DNA of 64,000 nucleotides from Bin25 sp026709415. GTDB lineage: Bacteria > Bacteroidota > Bacteroidia > Flavobacteriales > Flavobacteriaceae. Shown piece after piece: positions 17,744-27,802 of this stretch. The position numbers and the translations under genes were made by a program. Under the pieces are notes generated by a model. It was not told the DNA's origin and searched no databases. It was given only the letters and a program-made list of their open reading frames with translations. The stretch lies in NCBI GenBank assembly GCA_965200045.1, contig OZ241330.1, forward strand, positions 434,001 to 498,000. The letters are read 5' to 3'. Each line of letters starts with the position of its first letter. The first letter of the stretch is position 1.

Positions 17744-19582
17744 CTATTGATAACCAGGATTTTGTTGCATACCAGTCCTATTAATTTCATCCCTTGGTAT
17801 TGGCAAGAGATAATAGTAATCCCCTGGCCACGGTTCTCTTTGTTCAACAACGGGAATATATTGAAAATTCAATACCCCTCCTTGAGACCAATCCTTGGTT
17901 ACAGAGATCCCAAATACTGGATTAATATCAATATGGCCAGGACCTGCTTTCCATCTTAATAAATCCCAAAATCGATGGTCTTCTAGAGCCAGTTCCACAG
18001 CTCTTTCTTTTCTGTACAACTCGATTAACTCATTTCCACTAGCTTCGACTGGTGGCATGTTAACAGATGGTCTTGCTCGAACTAAATTGATATAATTCCT
18101 CGCTTCGCTTTCATTGCCTAAGGCAATTTGTATTTCTGCGTAATTAAGGTACATCTCGGCCAATCTAATAAATGTAGTAACGTTGTCATAGTCATATTGA
18201 AAATCGGCTCGTGGACCACTGAAATCTAGTAATTTATTAAAAACATAACCCGTTTGTATATTCCAATGGAAAGGGGTTAGTCCCTCTACCCAATACGCTC
18301 TAGAGTCTCTACCAAAGTCAAATAAAACCTGACCATTTATAGGATCGGAAGCCGTTGGGTTTTCATTTGGAATATCTGGATTAGCGTCTTCCCAAAATTC
18401 ATATGTTCTTTGTGTACTTCTTCCTCCATCAATAATGCTCACAGGAGCATCTGGGAATAAAACATTAAAATAGAAACGAGGGTCTCTATCTACAAATGGA
18501 TTTTGAGGATCATAGCCCGAAGCAGGATTTATGGTCAAGTTATTATCCAAATAGGGATATTCCCCATTGGTCATTTGATGCATGTTAATAAATCGCTGAG
18601 TTGGCACTTGTTTTTGCTGTGAATCAAAACCAGAAGGCCAAAAATCATAATTGTAGCCCCAAGCATATCCAAACGCTCTTGATTCTGTTCCATTTTGAAT
18701 GGTAAATTCACGTCCGAAAATAACTTCCTTTGTCTTTAAAGGCTCTCGCTGCAGTTGTGTGTGGTCAGAAATTAAACTAAAGCCCAAATTAAATACAACC
18801 TCATGTGCCCTAGCAGCAGCTTGCCATTTAGAAACATCATTGGACGGATTGTTCAAAGGACTGGCCATATACAACAACATTCTTGCTTTTAATGCAAGTG
18901 CGGCAGCGTGACTTGCTCTTCCAGTTTCCATATCTTCTCCTTCCAATAATTCGGCACTTCTATCTAGCTCCTTTAACACAAATTGGGCAACCTCCTCATA
19001 AGTAGAACGACTTATAGGGGTGTCTTCAGTTTCATCTAGTTCTACTGAGTTTACTATTAAAGGGACCCCTCCAAAATGTCGAAGTAATTCAAAATAGATA
19101 TAAGCTCTTTGAAAAATAGATTCTCCAGTCAAGATCCTTAATCTTTCTGAGTCCAATTCTGTATTATCTTCAGTCTTTTCTAAAAAAACATTTATTCGAC
19201 GTATGTAGTCGTATGAAACTCCCCACAAACTGCCAACGGCTACCACTCGAGTAAAAGACCCGACCAAATCAGGAGTTAAGTTGCCTTCACGATAGGCCGT
19301 TGCCGCACCATTGTATTGGAGTGTCTGGTCCTGAAAAGTTGCTATATCCGTAAGGCCTATATATCCGCCGGCATCAGGATTAAAATGTTGTCGAATGCCT
19401 CTATAATTACCATTGACATAGTTAGTTAGAAATACTTCATCGGTAAATACTGCTGCTTCACTGATTCGGTCTAACGGAGTCAATTCTAGGATATCTTCAT
19501 TGCAAGAGTTAAGACCAATAATGACGGTTAACGATACTACAAAAACTAAAAATTTCATTGTATTATATATTACTTTTTTCAA
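17744..19582 (-). CDS. susD: SusD/RagB-family glycan-binding lipoprotein
   Basis: 612 residues. The lipoprotein signal ends at GLNSC near residue 27, followed by the usual SusD opening (LELTPLDRISEAAVFTDE). TPR-like helices follow, with FLRAYIYF-type (FQRAYIYFELLRHFGGVPL) near 155-173 and the closing RPSVNMPP, RKERAVELALEDHRFWDLLRW and NPGYQ segments diagnostic of the family. It caps the SusC barrel on the outer surface and captures oligosaccharides. It begins 7 bases after susC ends, a standard coupled pair. Length is slightly above average for SusD. The ligand, presumably a mannose-containing oligosaccharide, is inferred from the neighbouring GH92. Confidence 0.95.
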   Translation of the reverse strand: MKKVIYNTMKFLVFVVSLTVIIGLNSCNEDILELTPLDRISEAAVFTDEVFLTNYVNGNYRGIRQHFNPDAGGYIGLTDIATFQDQTLQYNGAATAYREGNLTPDLVGSFTRVVAVGSLWGVSYDYIRRINVFLEKTEDNTELDSERLRILTGESIFQRAYIYFELLRHFGGVPLIVNSVELDETEDTPISRSTYEEVAQFVLKELDRSAELLEGEDMETGRASHAAALALKARMLLYMASPLNNPSNDVSKWQAAARAHEVVFNLGFSLISDHTQLQREPLKTKEVIFGREFTIQNGTESRAFGYAWGYNYDFWPSGFDSQQKQVPTQRFINMHQMTNGEYPYLDNNLTINPASGYDPQNPFVDRDPRFYFNVLFPDAPVSIIDGGRSTQRTYEFWEDANPDIPNENPTASDPINGQVLFDFGRDSRAYWVEGLTPFHWNIQTGYVFNKLLDFSGPRADFQYDYDNVTTFIRLAEMYLNYAEIQIALGNESEARNYINLVRARPSVNMPPVEASGNELIELYRKERAVELALEDHRFWDLLRWKAGPGHIDINPVFGISVTKDWSQGGVLNFQYIPVVEQREPWPGDYYYLLPIPRDEINRTGMQQNPGYQ

Positions 19583-19589
19583 ATCTTCT

Positions 19590-22500
19590 CTAAAAACTTA
19601 CATTAAATCCAAGATTAATAGCTCTCAACTGTGGAAAACTAAAAGTGTCACTGAATTCTGGATCACCTATTTCAAATTCACCCAAGGAGTCAAAAATTGT
19701 CAATAAGTTTGTTGCACTTAAATAGAACCGAAAACTTTCAAAGCTGTTTAATTTGCTTAAAACTTTATCAGGAATCATATATCCAATTTGCATCGACTTA
19801 ATTCTCAAAAAATCTGAGTTTCTGAACCAAAAGTCACCACTTGAATTTGAGTCAAGGCCAGTTCGACCAATTCTAGGAAATTCCGCATCAACATTAGCTA
19901 ATGTGAAAGAATTTTCTGCATAATAGGCTAAATTATTTCCAGCAGCTGAAGCATTAAACTCATTGTTCAGTTGTCTTTTAACTCTTGCTTGTCCTTGCAA
20001 TAGCATACTTAAATCAAAGTTCTTATAGCCCGCTACAATATTTACACCATATTGTATCTCTGGAAAAGATCTTGCATTTAACCTATATCTATCATTTCCA
20101 TTTATAACCCCATCACCATTTAAATCTTCAAAAATTAAATTTCCTAAATCTGCCCCAGGATAATTCACATTATTGTCCAAATCATCCTGATTTCTATAAA
20201 TCCCGATGGTTTTGTATACCAACGGAGAGTTTAATGGCATACCTTCTACCTTTTGGAATTCTGACCCTTCGGCAGGCGGCACCTCATCTAAAAACACCAC
20301 TTTATTACGAGCGTAGGTGAAATTGCCTGTTATACCTATGCTGAATTGATTTCCACTATTATAGTTGTATATAAGTTGTGTTTCAAATCCTTGATTTTCA
20401 AACTCTCCAATGTTTTCACTTGGAGGCAGAATACCAAATACACTAGGAATCGATGAGTTACGTTCCGCTAAAATATCTGTTGTATTCTGCTTGAAATAAT
20501 CAAAAGTAAAGCCAAGTCTCCCATCAAACAAAGATCCTTCTAAACCAATATCAATATTTTCTGTTTTTTCCCAAGTAATACTTGGGTTAGAAGACACACC
20601 GGGAACTAAAGTTTGAACATCTTTCCCTCCGATTACAACTCCTCCGGCATTGTCGATAAATGGTTCAGGCAAACCAAACGTCTGTAAAAACTGAAATGGT
20701 TCCACTCTGTCATTACCAACTATACCCCATGAAAATCTTAATTTTAAGTTACTGAATATCTCTGGTATAAACGGCTCTTCTGAAAGACGCCAACCGACAG
20801 AAGCTCCTGGGAAAAATCCGAATCGGTTACCCTTAGGAAATATACTTGAACCATCATATCTGAAGTTGAATTGTAATAGATATTTTGAAAATGCAGAGTA
20901 TGACACCCTTCCAAAATAATTTTGTCGAGAACTTTCAGATGCGGATCCATCGGTAATCCAATCCTTTTGATTCAAACTCCCAGCAAACAATTCATCAATG
21001 GCTGCAGATTCAAAATTGAGTCTTCCGGATGTAAAGAAATTTCGTGCGAATTCATTTTGTTCATATGCAATAAAGACCTTTAAATCATGATCTCTAGCAA
21101 ATCTTTTTTCAAATTCAAATCTAAAGTTCAAGGTGATCTGATTTGATTTAATAAATTGTTGTGTGAGTCCTGGAGGTTCGATTGTCCTTGAAGGTCTTCG
21201 TACAACTTCACTATTCTCATCAAGTTCATACCAAAACCAAGTGTAGTTGAACTCTCGAACCTCATCATAAGATTGGTCATAGGCTATAAAACCCTTAAAT
21301 GAAAGCCCATCTGAAAGCCAGGGCAGTCTTAAATCCCAATTAATATTTGAATTAAATACATCTTGAGTATACTTTCCATAACCTGGGCTAGTTACTCTAG
21401 CGGCTGGATTAAACTCAGACCATCCTGCTGTCGGTAGATTTGTATCTCCATTTATGAATGCTGGTAACAAAGGGCTAGTAACTGCAAGTTGATTACCGAT
21501 CCCCCCTTCATCTCCTTGAGGTCTTTGCACGAATTTCCGTCTTGCGTGAACATCAAACTTTAAACTAAGGTTATCCGTCAAGTTAGCATCCAAATTAGAT
21601 CTTAAATTATATTGTTTTAACTGGGTTTTATCGTCATTTACCGCTAGTGCCCCTTGTCTAGCATGACCAACTGAGGTGAAGTACTTGACTTTTTCTGACC
21701 CACCTCTTATGTTTAAAGAATGTCTGCTTTGCAATAGGTTTCTCCCACCAATAATTTCATCCCACCAATCTGTAGATTTCCTTGAACCATCTTGGAATGC
21801 ATCAATTAATTCTTGAGGAAATCCAAGTGGTCTGCCATCCAATTCATCTGAGCTATTGTTAATAGACATGTATTGTAGAGCGTTAGCCATACCTAGCTTG
21901 CCTATAGGTCTTGAATAGCCCTGGTCGAAGTTGTACTGAAACTTGGCTTTTCCAATCTTTCCACGTTTTGTGGTTACCAGAATTACACCACCGGCTGCCT
22001 GTGCCCCATAAATTGCAGCCGAAGCGTCTTTCAAAACTGATAAATTTTCAATATCGTTAGGATCGATACGGTTGAGACCATCTGGATCTCGATTTGCAAC
22101 CCCATCAATTACAACCAAAACAGGTACATTTCCATTAAATGTGCTTGAACCACGTACTCTTAGTTCAGAATCATCAAAACCTGGAGCAGAACTACTCTGA
22201 ACCACAAAAAGTCCAGGAATTTGTCCCTGAAGTAGATTTGAAGTGGAAATTGCTGGTGCTTGTCTTAAAACGGCTCCTTCCAACTGTGAAATGGCATTAG
22301 TCAATTCAGCTCTTGTTTGAGTTCCATAGCCAATAACTACCGCCTCTTCTAGACTAGCTGTATCTATCTCTAGCATAACGTTTATTTCATCAGAATTACC
22401 AACTATTACTTCTTGCGGGATAAAACCGACATATGAAAACACCATAGTGGCATCAAATGAGACATTTATAGCATAATTGCCGTCGAAATCAGTTTGCGTG

Positions 22501-22742
22501 CCATTAGTAGTGCCTTTTTCTACAACTGACGCACCAGATAAAGCAATGCCATTTGCATCTGTAACTCGACCTTTTATGGTAATTTGAAGAACATCATTGA
22601 CGTCCGTATTCATATGAGGGGGCCCAAATTTTCCATAGCATTTATAAGGAACGCCACTTGCTATTAGTTCAGAACAAATTAAAAATGAAAAACTCAAGTG
22701 CATAAGACAAAACCACTTGTTAGTAAAAAAATTCACGCTCAT
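19590..22742 (-). CDS. susC: SusC/RagA-family TonB-dependent outer-membrane transporter
   Basis: 1050 residues. After a signal sequence (about 1-29) comes a carboxypeptidase-D-regulatory-like domain (about 50-130, IKGRVTDANGIALSGASVVEKGT), then the TonB box/plug (VVIGYGTQTR near 137, with LQGQIPGLFV, RVRGSSTF, VLVVIDGV and NDIENLSVLKDASAAIYGAQAAGGVILVTT-type segments) and a 22-strand barrel with the C-terminal LRAINLGFNVSF strand. No N-terminal STN domain is present, so there is no sign of anti-sigma signalling through this receptor. It imports oligosaccharides with SusD. It is the first gene of the minus-strand glycan operon. Confidence 0.95.
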   Translation of the reverse strand: MSVNFFTNKWFCLMHLSFSFLICSELIASGVPYKCYGKFGPPHMNTDVNDVLQITIKGRVTDANGIALSGASVVEKGTTNGTQTDFDGNYAINVSFDATMVFSYVGFIPQEVIVGNSDEINVMLEIDTASLEEAVVIGYGTQTRAELTNAISQLEGAVLRQAPAISTSNLLQGQIPGLFVVQSSSAPGFDDSELRVRGSSTFNGNVPVLVVIDGVANRDPDGLNRIDPNDIENLSVLKDASAAIYGAQAAGGVILVTTKRGKIGKAKFQYNFDQGYSRPIGKLGMANALQYMSINNSSDELDGRPLGFPQELIDAFQDGSRKSTDWWDEIIGGRNLLQSRHSLNIRGGSEKVKYFTSVGHARQGALAVNDDKTQLKQYNLRSNLDANLTDNLSLKFDVHARRKFVQRPQGDEGGIGNQLAVTSPLLPAFINGDTNLPTAGWSEFNPAARVTSPGYGKYTQDVFNSNINWDLRLPWLSDGLSFKGFIAYDQSYDEVREFNYTWFWYELDENSEVVRRPSRTIEPPGLTQQFIKSNQITLNFRFEFEKRFARDHDLKVFIAYEQNEFARNFFTSGRLNFESAAIDELFAGSLNQKDWITDGSASESSRQNYFGRVSYSAFSKYLLQFNFRYDGSSIFPKGNRFGFFPGASVGWRLSEEPFIPEIFSNLKLRFSWGIVGNDRVEPFQFLQTFGLPEPFIDNAGGVVIGGKDVQTLVPGVSSNPSITWEKTENIDIGLEGSLFDGRLGFTFDYFKQNTTDILAERNSSIPSVFGILPPSENIGEFENQGFETQLIYNYNSGNQFSIGITGNFTYARNKVVFLDEVPPAEGSEFQKVEGMPLNSPLVYKTIGIYRNQDDLDNNVNYPGADLGNLIFEDLNGDGVINGNDRYRLNARSFPEIQYGVNIVAGYKNFDLSMLLQGQARVKRQLNNEFNASAAGNNLAYYAENSFTLANVDAEFPRIGRTGLDSNSSGDFWFRNSDFLRIKSMQIGYMIPDKVLSKLNSFESFRFYLSATNLLTIFDSLGEFEIGDPEFSDTFSFPQLRAINLGFNVSF

Positions 22743-23098
22743 AATCTTTATTTTATGTTGATTTTTTTCGAAAAAACATCGGATCTAAATTTGTTATGAG
22801 TCAAATATCCTTATACCAATTGTTAAAAATTTATTTGATTTTACCTAAAAATGAATGTGTTTTGTCAATTGTTCTGATTTGGATGAGTCGACTGTCTAAT
22901 TCAACCTACATTGCGCCACCGAATCCAATTCTAATCCGCGCCATACAGTCCATTGATACTTCGCCATATAGTTCAATCATGCATGTGAAATCCTTTAGAA
23001 TTATTTTAAATTTTCTAGTTTGTTGGAGATGACCCATTGAAATCTTGACCATTTAGAATATCGAAAATCAGTCAAATCATATTATTTTACTATGGAGT
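22743..23098. other. Region upstream of susC
   Basis: 356 bases between susC (minus) and a short plus-strand frame. A perfect 14-base palindrome of six T, CG, six A lies at 22763-22776, 21 bases before the susC start, and could be a regulatory site or simply A/T-rich chance. A TAAATTTG box on the plus strand (22786-22793) faces away from susC. A 78-codon frame at 22796-23032 has no recognisable features and is not called. Confidence 0.4.
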
Positions 23099-23419
23099 AT
23101 GAACAATTCGGGTATAGGCAAACAAACACTGTTGTGGGGTAAAACCCCTAAGGAATTCCAAATGGAGGAGTATTTACATAGTTCCTATGCTATTTATCCT
23201 TGCAGAAAAAAAGCATGGTCCAAAGAACCAGAAATTAAGAGTAGAAGTAAAGCAATTTTAGAAAGATGGAATAAATTAGCCAACACAATTGGAGCTTTCG
23301 AGTTAGCAAGAGTTGATGAGTGGTTTGAGCAATACGGTTAAAAAAATGTACCTCCCAGAGAACTTATTTATGAAGAACTTGCAACAACTGACATTGCCTT
23401 TCTAGGGTTTGCTGTTAGA
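23099..23419 (+). pseudogene. Unrecognised small frame with in-frame stop, possible gene remnant
   Basis: An 80-codon frame (23099-23341) has protein-like composition (KSRSKAILERWNKLANTIGAFELARVDEWFEQYG). Directly after its TAA the same frame stays open for 25 further codons with equally natural sequence (NVPPRELIYEELATTDIAFLGFAV), which suggests that one longer gene has been cut by a stop. No family is recognised. It lies between the two divergent halves of the island and could be the wreck of a regulatory or enzyme gene. Confidence is low. Confidence 0.3.
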
Positions 23420-23573
23420 TAAATTGCCTATGAGGAAGAACTAGAGTCTAATGCACTATAATGTTTTATACCGGTTAAAGATACAGACAATTTGAAAATA
23501 AGGGCATTTAACCAAAATGACGGAAATAATAAAACTTTTGCAATAAGGAAATAGAACAACAAAAAAAAAGATT

Positions 23574-25418
23574 ATGAAACGGAACTTAATTAAATTATTT
23601 CCAATAGTATTATTTGTGTTAATTCCAATCATTGGGATATCCCAGTGGATTAAACCTAATCCAGATGATTTACCTATAAAAATCAACTATGTGACACTAA
23701 GGCCAGCAAAATGGGAAGAGAAAGTTGTGGTGGAAGAAATTAATGAAAGAAGAAATATAGGAGGCTTGGTACTAGTATATTTTACCAATACTTCTGATGA
23801 ACCAGTCAGGATACGAGATTGGTATGTTAATTTACGTTCGAATGGTAATCTTAGGTTGTTTGGTGATGTTGTGTGGGATAGGTTACATACAAAAGAACTT
23901 CAACCTGGAGAAACTACGGTACAAGAGATTTGTGGTATTTCTGAAGATTTCCAAATAGGTAAAAAAGCTGATTTTGCGTTTACTGGAAGCCATTGGCAAC
24001 CGATAGCCTACCATCCCGGAATTTTTGAGAAGGAAAAACTGAGGGTGAGTTCTATTACAATGGATTCAACCCTCTCGAATATTTGCCTTCATATCAAAAG
24101 TTTTGTTCCTTCCGAAACAACTATTAAATCCGTAACATTCGAAGGAAAGCGAAATGCAGAAGTAAACTTTTCTGCGCAAAAAATAGAGAAAAATGGACAT
24201 GTAATTGTCCAGTTAAAAGTTGAAAAACCATTTTCTCCCGGTGATCTGGCATTGGTAAAGATTGAAACTGAAATTGATGAAAAGGAAGAAGTAATTTACA
24301 GCCATAGAAATGCTTATGCTGATTATTTTGCCAATGGAACATGGGGGATAAAAGAAAACCAGTATGATGATGCTCAGAAACATCACTTAAATACCATGGT
24401 TAGAGGCCAATCATCTAAATCTACGGATAAATTTTTCTCAGAAGATTATAAATCCACAGGATTCAAAGCAATGCTGCACACCGGCATTTATCCTGAAGTT
24501 GACTTGATTAAAGATCTTGAAGATCATCCTGCTGTTGACTTGTGGTATCTTCATGATGAACCAGATTGGAGTTACCCACCACTATTAATGCATACCAGCA
24601 ATGAGATCACAAAAAAATACTCTGTAAAAAAACCAACACTAATTACCCTGTGCCGAAATGTTAAGTTTCCAGAATTTGCTTTTATTCCTGATATTCCTAG
24701 TCACAATCATTATTGTGTAGCGGCACCTACCACTAGTAAATGGCCTTACAGATATGGTACCCATCTTGAAGAAACTGGCTATTATACCGCTGACCTAAAG
24801 TATGCATCAGAACCAAAACCGATATGGGTATGGACTCAAGGTGTTAACCTTTGGAGCAAAAGACCAAAAATGCCCTTACCAACGCCTGACGAACTCGGAG
24901 CCCAGCTTTATTACAACCTTGGAAGGGGAGCCAAAGGAAATCTTTGGTTTGTATTTGACGAAGAAGCGGGAAGAGGCTATCCTGAAACAAAAGAAGCTCT
25001 TCGAAACTATAGTAGAGTGATTAAACTGCTCGAAAAAGACCTTTTGCTATCAGATCCATGGGATGGTGATATAGTTGCTCCCGCAGAAGTTGATGTTGCT
25101 ACATTAATTACCCCAAACAAAATAATAGTATTTGTTTCCAATACAGATTACCAGATAAAAGATGATGGTTACAAATGGAACAATGTCCAAAATATAAAAG
25201 TGGGAATTACTCTTCCGAATTGGTTTAATGCAGTTAAAGGTTTTGAAATTGACCCTTATACAGGAATTAAATTGGCCAACTGGAAGGTTCGCGAAAAATC
25301 GCTTGAAATATCTCTTGCTGAATTACAGATGGGAAGTGTATTTGTGTTTTCCAAAGAAAAAAACGATTATCAGAGTTTTGAGCAACATTTTACTACGCTT
25401 TTAAATTCCGAAAAATAG
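23574..25418 (+). CDS. Secreted TIM-barrel glycosidase-like protein of unknown family
   Basis: 614 residues with a signal peptide (about 1-23, ending IIGISQ). A beta-sandwich domain (about 35-235, with repeated immunoglobulin-like strands and LQPGETTVQEICG) precedes a barrel region (about 250-505): FKAMLHTGIYPEVDLIKDLEDHPAVDLWYLHDEPDW near 300-335 resembles the acid/base strand end of clan GH-A-like enzymes (HDEPDW), and PIWVWTQG near 410 and NLWFVFDEEAGRGYPE near 460 supply further acidic candidates. A small C-terminal beta domain follows. It stands alone on the plus strand facing away from susC. No GH family could be assigned; a role in mannan or glycoprotein breakdown is inferred from place. 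Confidence 0.6.
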   Translation: MKRNLIKLFPIVLFVLIPIIGISQWIKPNPDDLPIKINYVTLRPAKWEEKVVVEEINERRNIGGLVLVYFTNTSDEPVRIRDWYVNLRSNGNLRLFGDVVWDRLHTKELQPGETTVQEICGISEDFQIGKKADFAFTGSHWQPIAYHPGIFEKEKLRVSSITMDSTLSNICLHIKSFVPSETTIKSVTFEGKRNAEVNFSAQKIEKNGHVIVQLKVEKPFSPGDLALVKIETEIDEKEEVIYSHRNAYADYFANGTWGIKENQYDDAQKHHLNTMVRGQSSKSTDKFFSEDYKSTGFKAMLHTGIYPEVDLIKDLEDHPAVDLWYLHDEPDWSYPPLLMHTSNEITKKYSVKKPTLITLCRNVKFPEFAFIPDIPSHNHYCVAAPTTSKWPYRYGTHLEETGYYTADLKYASEPKPIWVWTQGVNLWSKRPKMPLPTPDELGAQLYYNLGRGAKGNLWFVFDEEAGRGYPETKEALRNYSRVIKLLEKDLLLSDPWDGDIVAPAEVDVATLITPNKIIVFVSNTDYQIKDDGYKWNNVQNIKVGITLPNWFNAVKGFEIDPYTGIKLANWKVREKSLEISLAELQMGSVFVFSKEKNDYQSFEQHFTTLLNSEK

Positions 25419-26198
25419 TTATCCGTATGGAAAATGAAAGATTAAAGACCTTGATGCCCCCTTAGCGGTTTACTATAGTTGGTCCTTTTTTTCGAAATCC
25501 ATATAGAATAAGTTCAACTATCTAGTGCACAATTAAAATTCGTAGTCAATTGTTTGATGGGAAGGTTATTAGGGTCCATTCCTTGGCAATAAAAAAATCC
25601 TGTTCTTTGGAGCGTCCTATACCTGATGATTTACGGTCTATTTTTTGCCGTGAAAATCGGTGTTAAAATGGGTAAAGAAAGGAGATTATTGAAGAGGCAT
25701 GACTAGGTGTGATTGTGATTCCTATTTTAATTTTCAACCGTTTGAAGGCTTCTTTTTGTAAGGGTATCAATCAAGATGACTTCTGGTTTTTCCTTAATGG
25801 CTATTTTTGGTTTAGAACCTCCTTATCAAGAAAAGATTGAAAGTAGGCATAATCTCATCACTGAGTTTAGTCAAGTTGGCCAACGTGATTTTGATGATTT
25901 TTTCTTTGACTCGATCGAATCGTCGAACCAAGTGAGTATAGGTGCCGTTTCGATTGCAGATAGAATCTAAATACGTAGAAGAAAACGATCTGATGAGCAA
26001 CCACTCACCCACCATCAATGTTTATTTGTCAGCTGCTAGATGGTATTGGAAGAACTTCATGGAACAATGAGTATAGGGTGTTCTTTTTTACTTTTTTTGT
26101 TGGTCTCCATTTTCAGTTCAAAGAACTTCGATAATAAAACGAATATAACGGCAACTGAAAAAAAAGCTTTTTAGTAGCGTCTAAACAGGCCGTATCAA
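25419..26198. other. Intergenic region with broken coding debris
   Basis: 780 bases between the secreted glycosidase-like gene and the convergent AraC gene. Short interrupted frames (for example 25620-25970 plus) have protein-like composition but no recognised family; a decayed insertion sequence is possible. It contains one copy of an 18-base sequence repeated at 50.6 kb (25512-25529). No intact gene is supported. Confidence 0.4.
25512..25529 (+). repeat. 18-base direct repeat, copy 1
   Basis: GTTCAACTATCTAGTGCA occurs here and again at 50619-50636, both times in non-coding accessory DNA. A related sequence (TTAACCATCTAGTGCC) occurs inverted at 53871-53886. Such short ends may be traces of the terminal repeats of a lost insertion element. 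Confidence 0.45.
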
Positions 26199-27089
26199 CT
26201 ATTTGGAAAAAGGGTTCAATTTCTTTTCCTTCAAATACTGCAAAGGGGTTAGCCCTTTGTTATACTCCTTGAATTTAGAATTAAAATATTGAACACTGGG
26301 AAAACCTGACCTGATTGCTATTTCACTAATTTGCAAATCGTTATCCTCAATCAACAACTTTCTAGCATGATTTATTCTAAATTCATTTAAAAACACAAAA
26401 AATGGTTTACCCGTTTTTTGCTTGAAAAAACGACAGAAAGAAGATTTAGTAAGAAACGCCATTTCTGCTATTTCTTTTAACGTAATTTTTTTTTCTTTAT
26501 TGTTTTCAACGTACTGAAAAATTTTATCAAAAACCTGATTATTACTGATGTCATTATGCAAACAATATCCCGGACTACCCAATAAGTCAAAACTATTTGC
26601 TTCAGAAAGATGGTAGAATATATCGAATATTACCGACCATTTCCTTAACCCCCCTCGAATATTACATATATGAAAGAGCAAAGGCTTGATTATTCTACTA
26701 GTTTTTTTAGAGAAACCTATTCCTCTTTTAGACATTTTAAAGAGATTAATTAAAGGCATTAATTCCATAGATTCCGAGAATACTTTATCTATGAAATCTT
26801 TAGAAAAATGTAATGTGGCTCTCCTATAGAAAGTTTCGTTTTTGTCAAAACTCTTTTTCATGTTTAACCATAGATGTGGTAAATTCGGTCCCAGCAGTAC
26901 CAAATCTCCAGAATGGAAATCTGCAACGTTGTCAGCTACAAACCGAGTTCCACTACCCTCAAGTATTAGAGTCAACTCCAATCCATTATCGTGATAGTGC
27001 AATTTATGATTGTAGTTAGGGAGATCTGAGTAACTACATCGAAATGGTGTTTGCCCATCAAACACAATCCTTTTGAGTGAAGCTTTCAC
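26199..27089 (-). CDS. AraC-family transcriptional regulator with cupin sensor domain
   Basis: 296 residues. The N-terminal cupin (about 25-85: YHDNGLELTLILEGSG, then FHSGDLVLLGPNLPHLW) probably binds a sugar. The C-terminal double helix-turn-helix (about 195-290) has the canonical KEIAEMAFLTKSSFCRFFKQKTGKPFFVFLNEFRINHARKLL and ISEIAIRSGFPSVQYFNSKFKE recognition segments. It faces the lacI gene across 713 bases and is convergent with the secreted glycosidase-like gene. It may control the minus-strand SusCD operon or the UxuA-like cassette, which lack LacI-type palindromes. The target is inferred. Confidence 0.88.
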   Translation of the reverse strand: MKASLKRIVFDGQTPFRCSYSDLPNYNHKLHYHDNGLELTLILEGSGTRFVADNVADFHSGDLVLLGPNLPHLWLNMKKSFDKNETFYRRATLHFSKDFIDKVFSESMELMPLINLFKMSKRGIGFSKKTSRIIKPLLFHICNIRGGLRKWSVIFDIFYHLSEANSFDLLGSPGYCLHNDISNNQVFDKIFQYVENNKEKKITLKEIAEMAFLTKSSFCRFFKQKTGKPFFVFLNEFRINHARKLLIEDNDLQISEIAIRSGFPSVQYFNSKFKEYNKGLTPLQYLKEKKLNPFSK

Positions 27090-27212
27090 AATAATTTACA
27101 CTTAATCCTTGTGTTTTAGTCAATCAATATTCAAATTGTACCTAATAAATACCTTAGATTTTGTATTCATCACCGTTTACTCTTTATAAAAAGTCGTCAA
27201 AATTGAAATTTT

Positions 27213-27228
27213 ACTAAATCGGTTTAGT
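27213..27228. promoter_or_regulatory. LacI-type operator candidate O1
   Basis: ACTAAATCGGTTTAGT is a 16-base near-palindrome with the central CG typical of LacI-family operators (7 of 8 pairs match). It is the exact reverse complement of the site at 28866-28881. It sits between the AraC and LacI genes. Confidence 0.75.
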
Positions 27229-27730
27229 TGCTTACCTCAAAAATATAAAAACTTTCCAATTTGGAAATTTAGAGACATCTCGATCACTCTTTAGGTCGTA
27301 TCCTTCAGAATTCACTTTCTAAAGTTGTGATATGGTTCAGATACATTTTATGGATTTTAGCAATTCATTTTTGCTTTTAAGAACGGACACAAAATCTATT
27401 CTATTCTTCTATTACTATGTATTTCATACAATATCTGTATAATAATGTCTGCATAATTCATTGTAATTTAGCAATTATTGGGGGGCTTTATTTAGATTAA
27501 ATTAATCCCTATAAAGCACCAAGATTTAGACGACAAAAATCTCAATTAGTGTGACTACGATTTCATTCGAATATCAGCATGGGGTAGTCAAAACAGGAAA
27601 GACAATCTAATGTGTTGTGATATAGTTTGATATGAAATTAATGGAGAAAAAGTTCGTCCTAATGAAATTGGGATCTAGCCGAAATTGATTGAAATTTTAT
27701 ACCCTCGTCATTGGATGTTACTCAATAGTC

Positions 27731-27764
27731 TTGCAAATTAGACTGAGTGGATGTCCTAATTTTG
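27731..27764 (+). promoter_or_regulatory. Bacteroidota-type promoter of the lacI-like gene
   Basis: A -33 TTG (27731-27733) and a -7 box TAATTTTG (27757-27764, consensus TAnnTTTG) are 23 bases apart. The box ends 38 bases before the LacI start codon, a normal leader length. Confidence 0.55.
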
Positions 27765-27802
27765 GGGAACCTTAGAGTTTATTAATTGACTTTTAGAGTA
27801 GA

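Larger units (their letters stand above)
27090..27802. other. Divergent control region between araC-type and lacI-type genes
   Basis: 713 bases without a convincing gene. It contains a LacI-type palindrome (27213-27228) 124 bases before the AraC gene start and a -33/-7 promoter (27731-27764) before the LacI gene, both listed separately. The length suggests further regulatory sites that cannot be named. Confidence 0.6.

Noticed and set aside
22796..23032. 78-codon frame with a TAnnTTTG box just upstream
   Set aside because: No recognisable domain, odd composition and no conservation visible; the box is likely chance in A/T-rich DNA.
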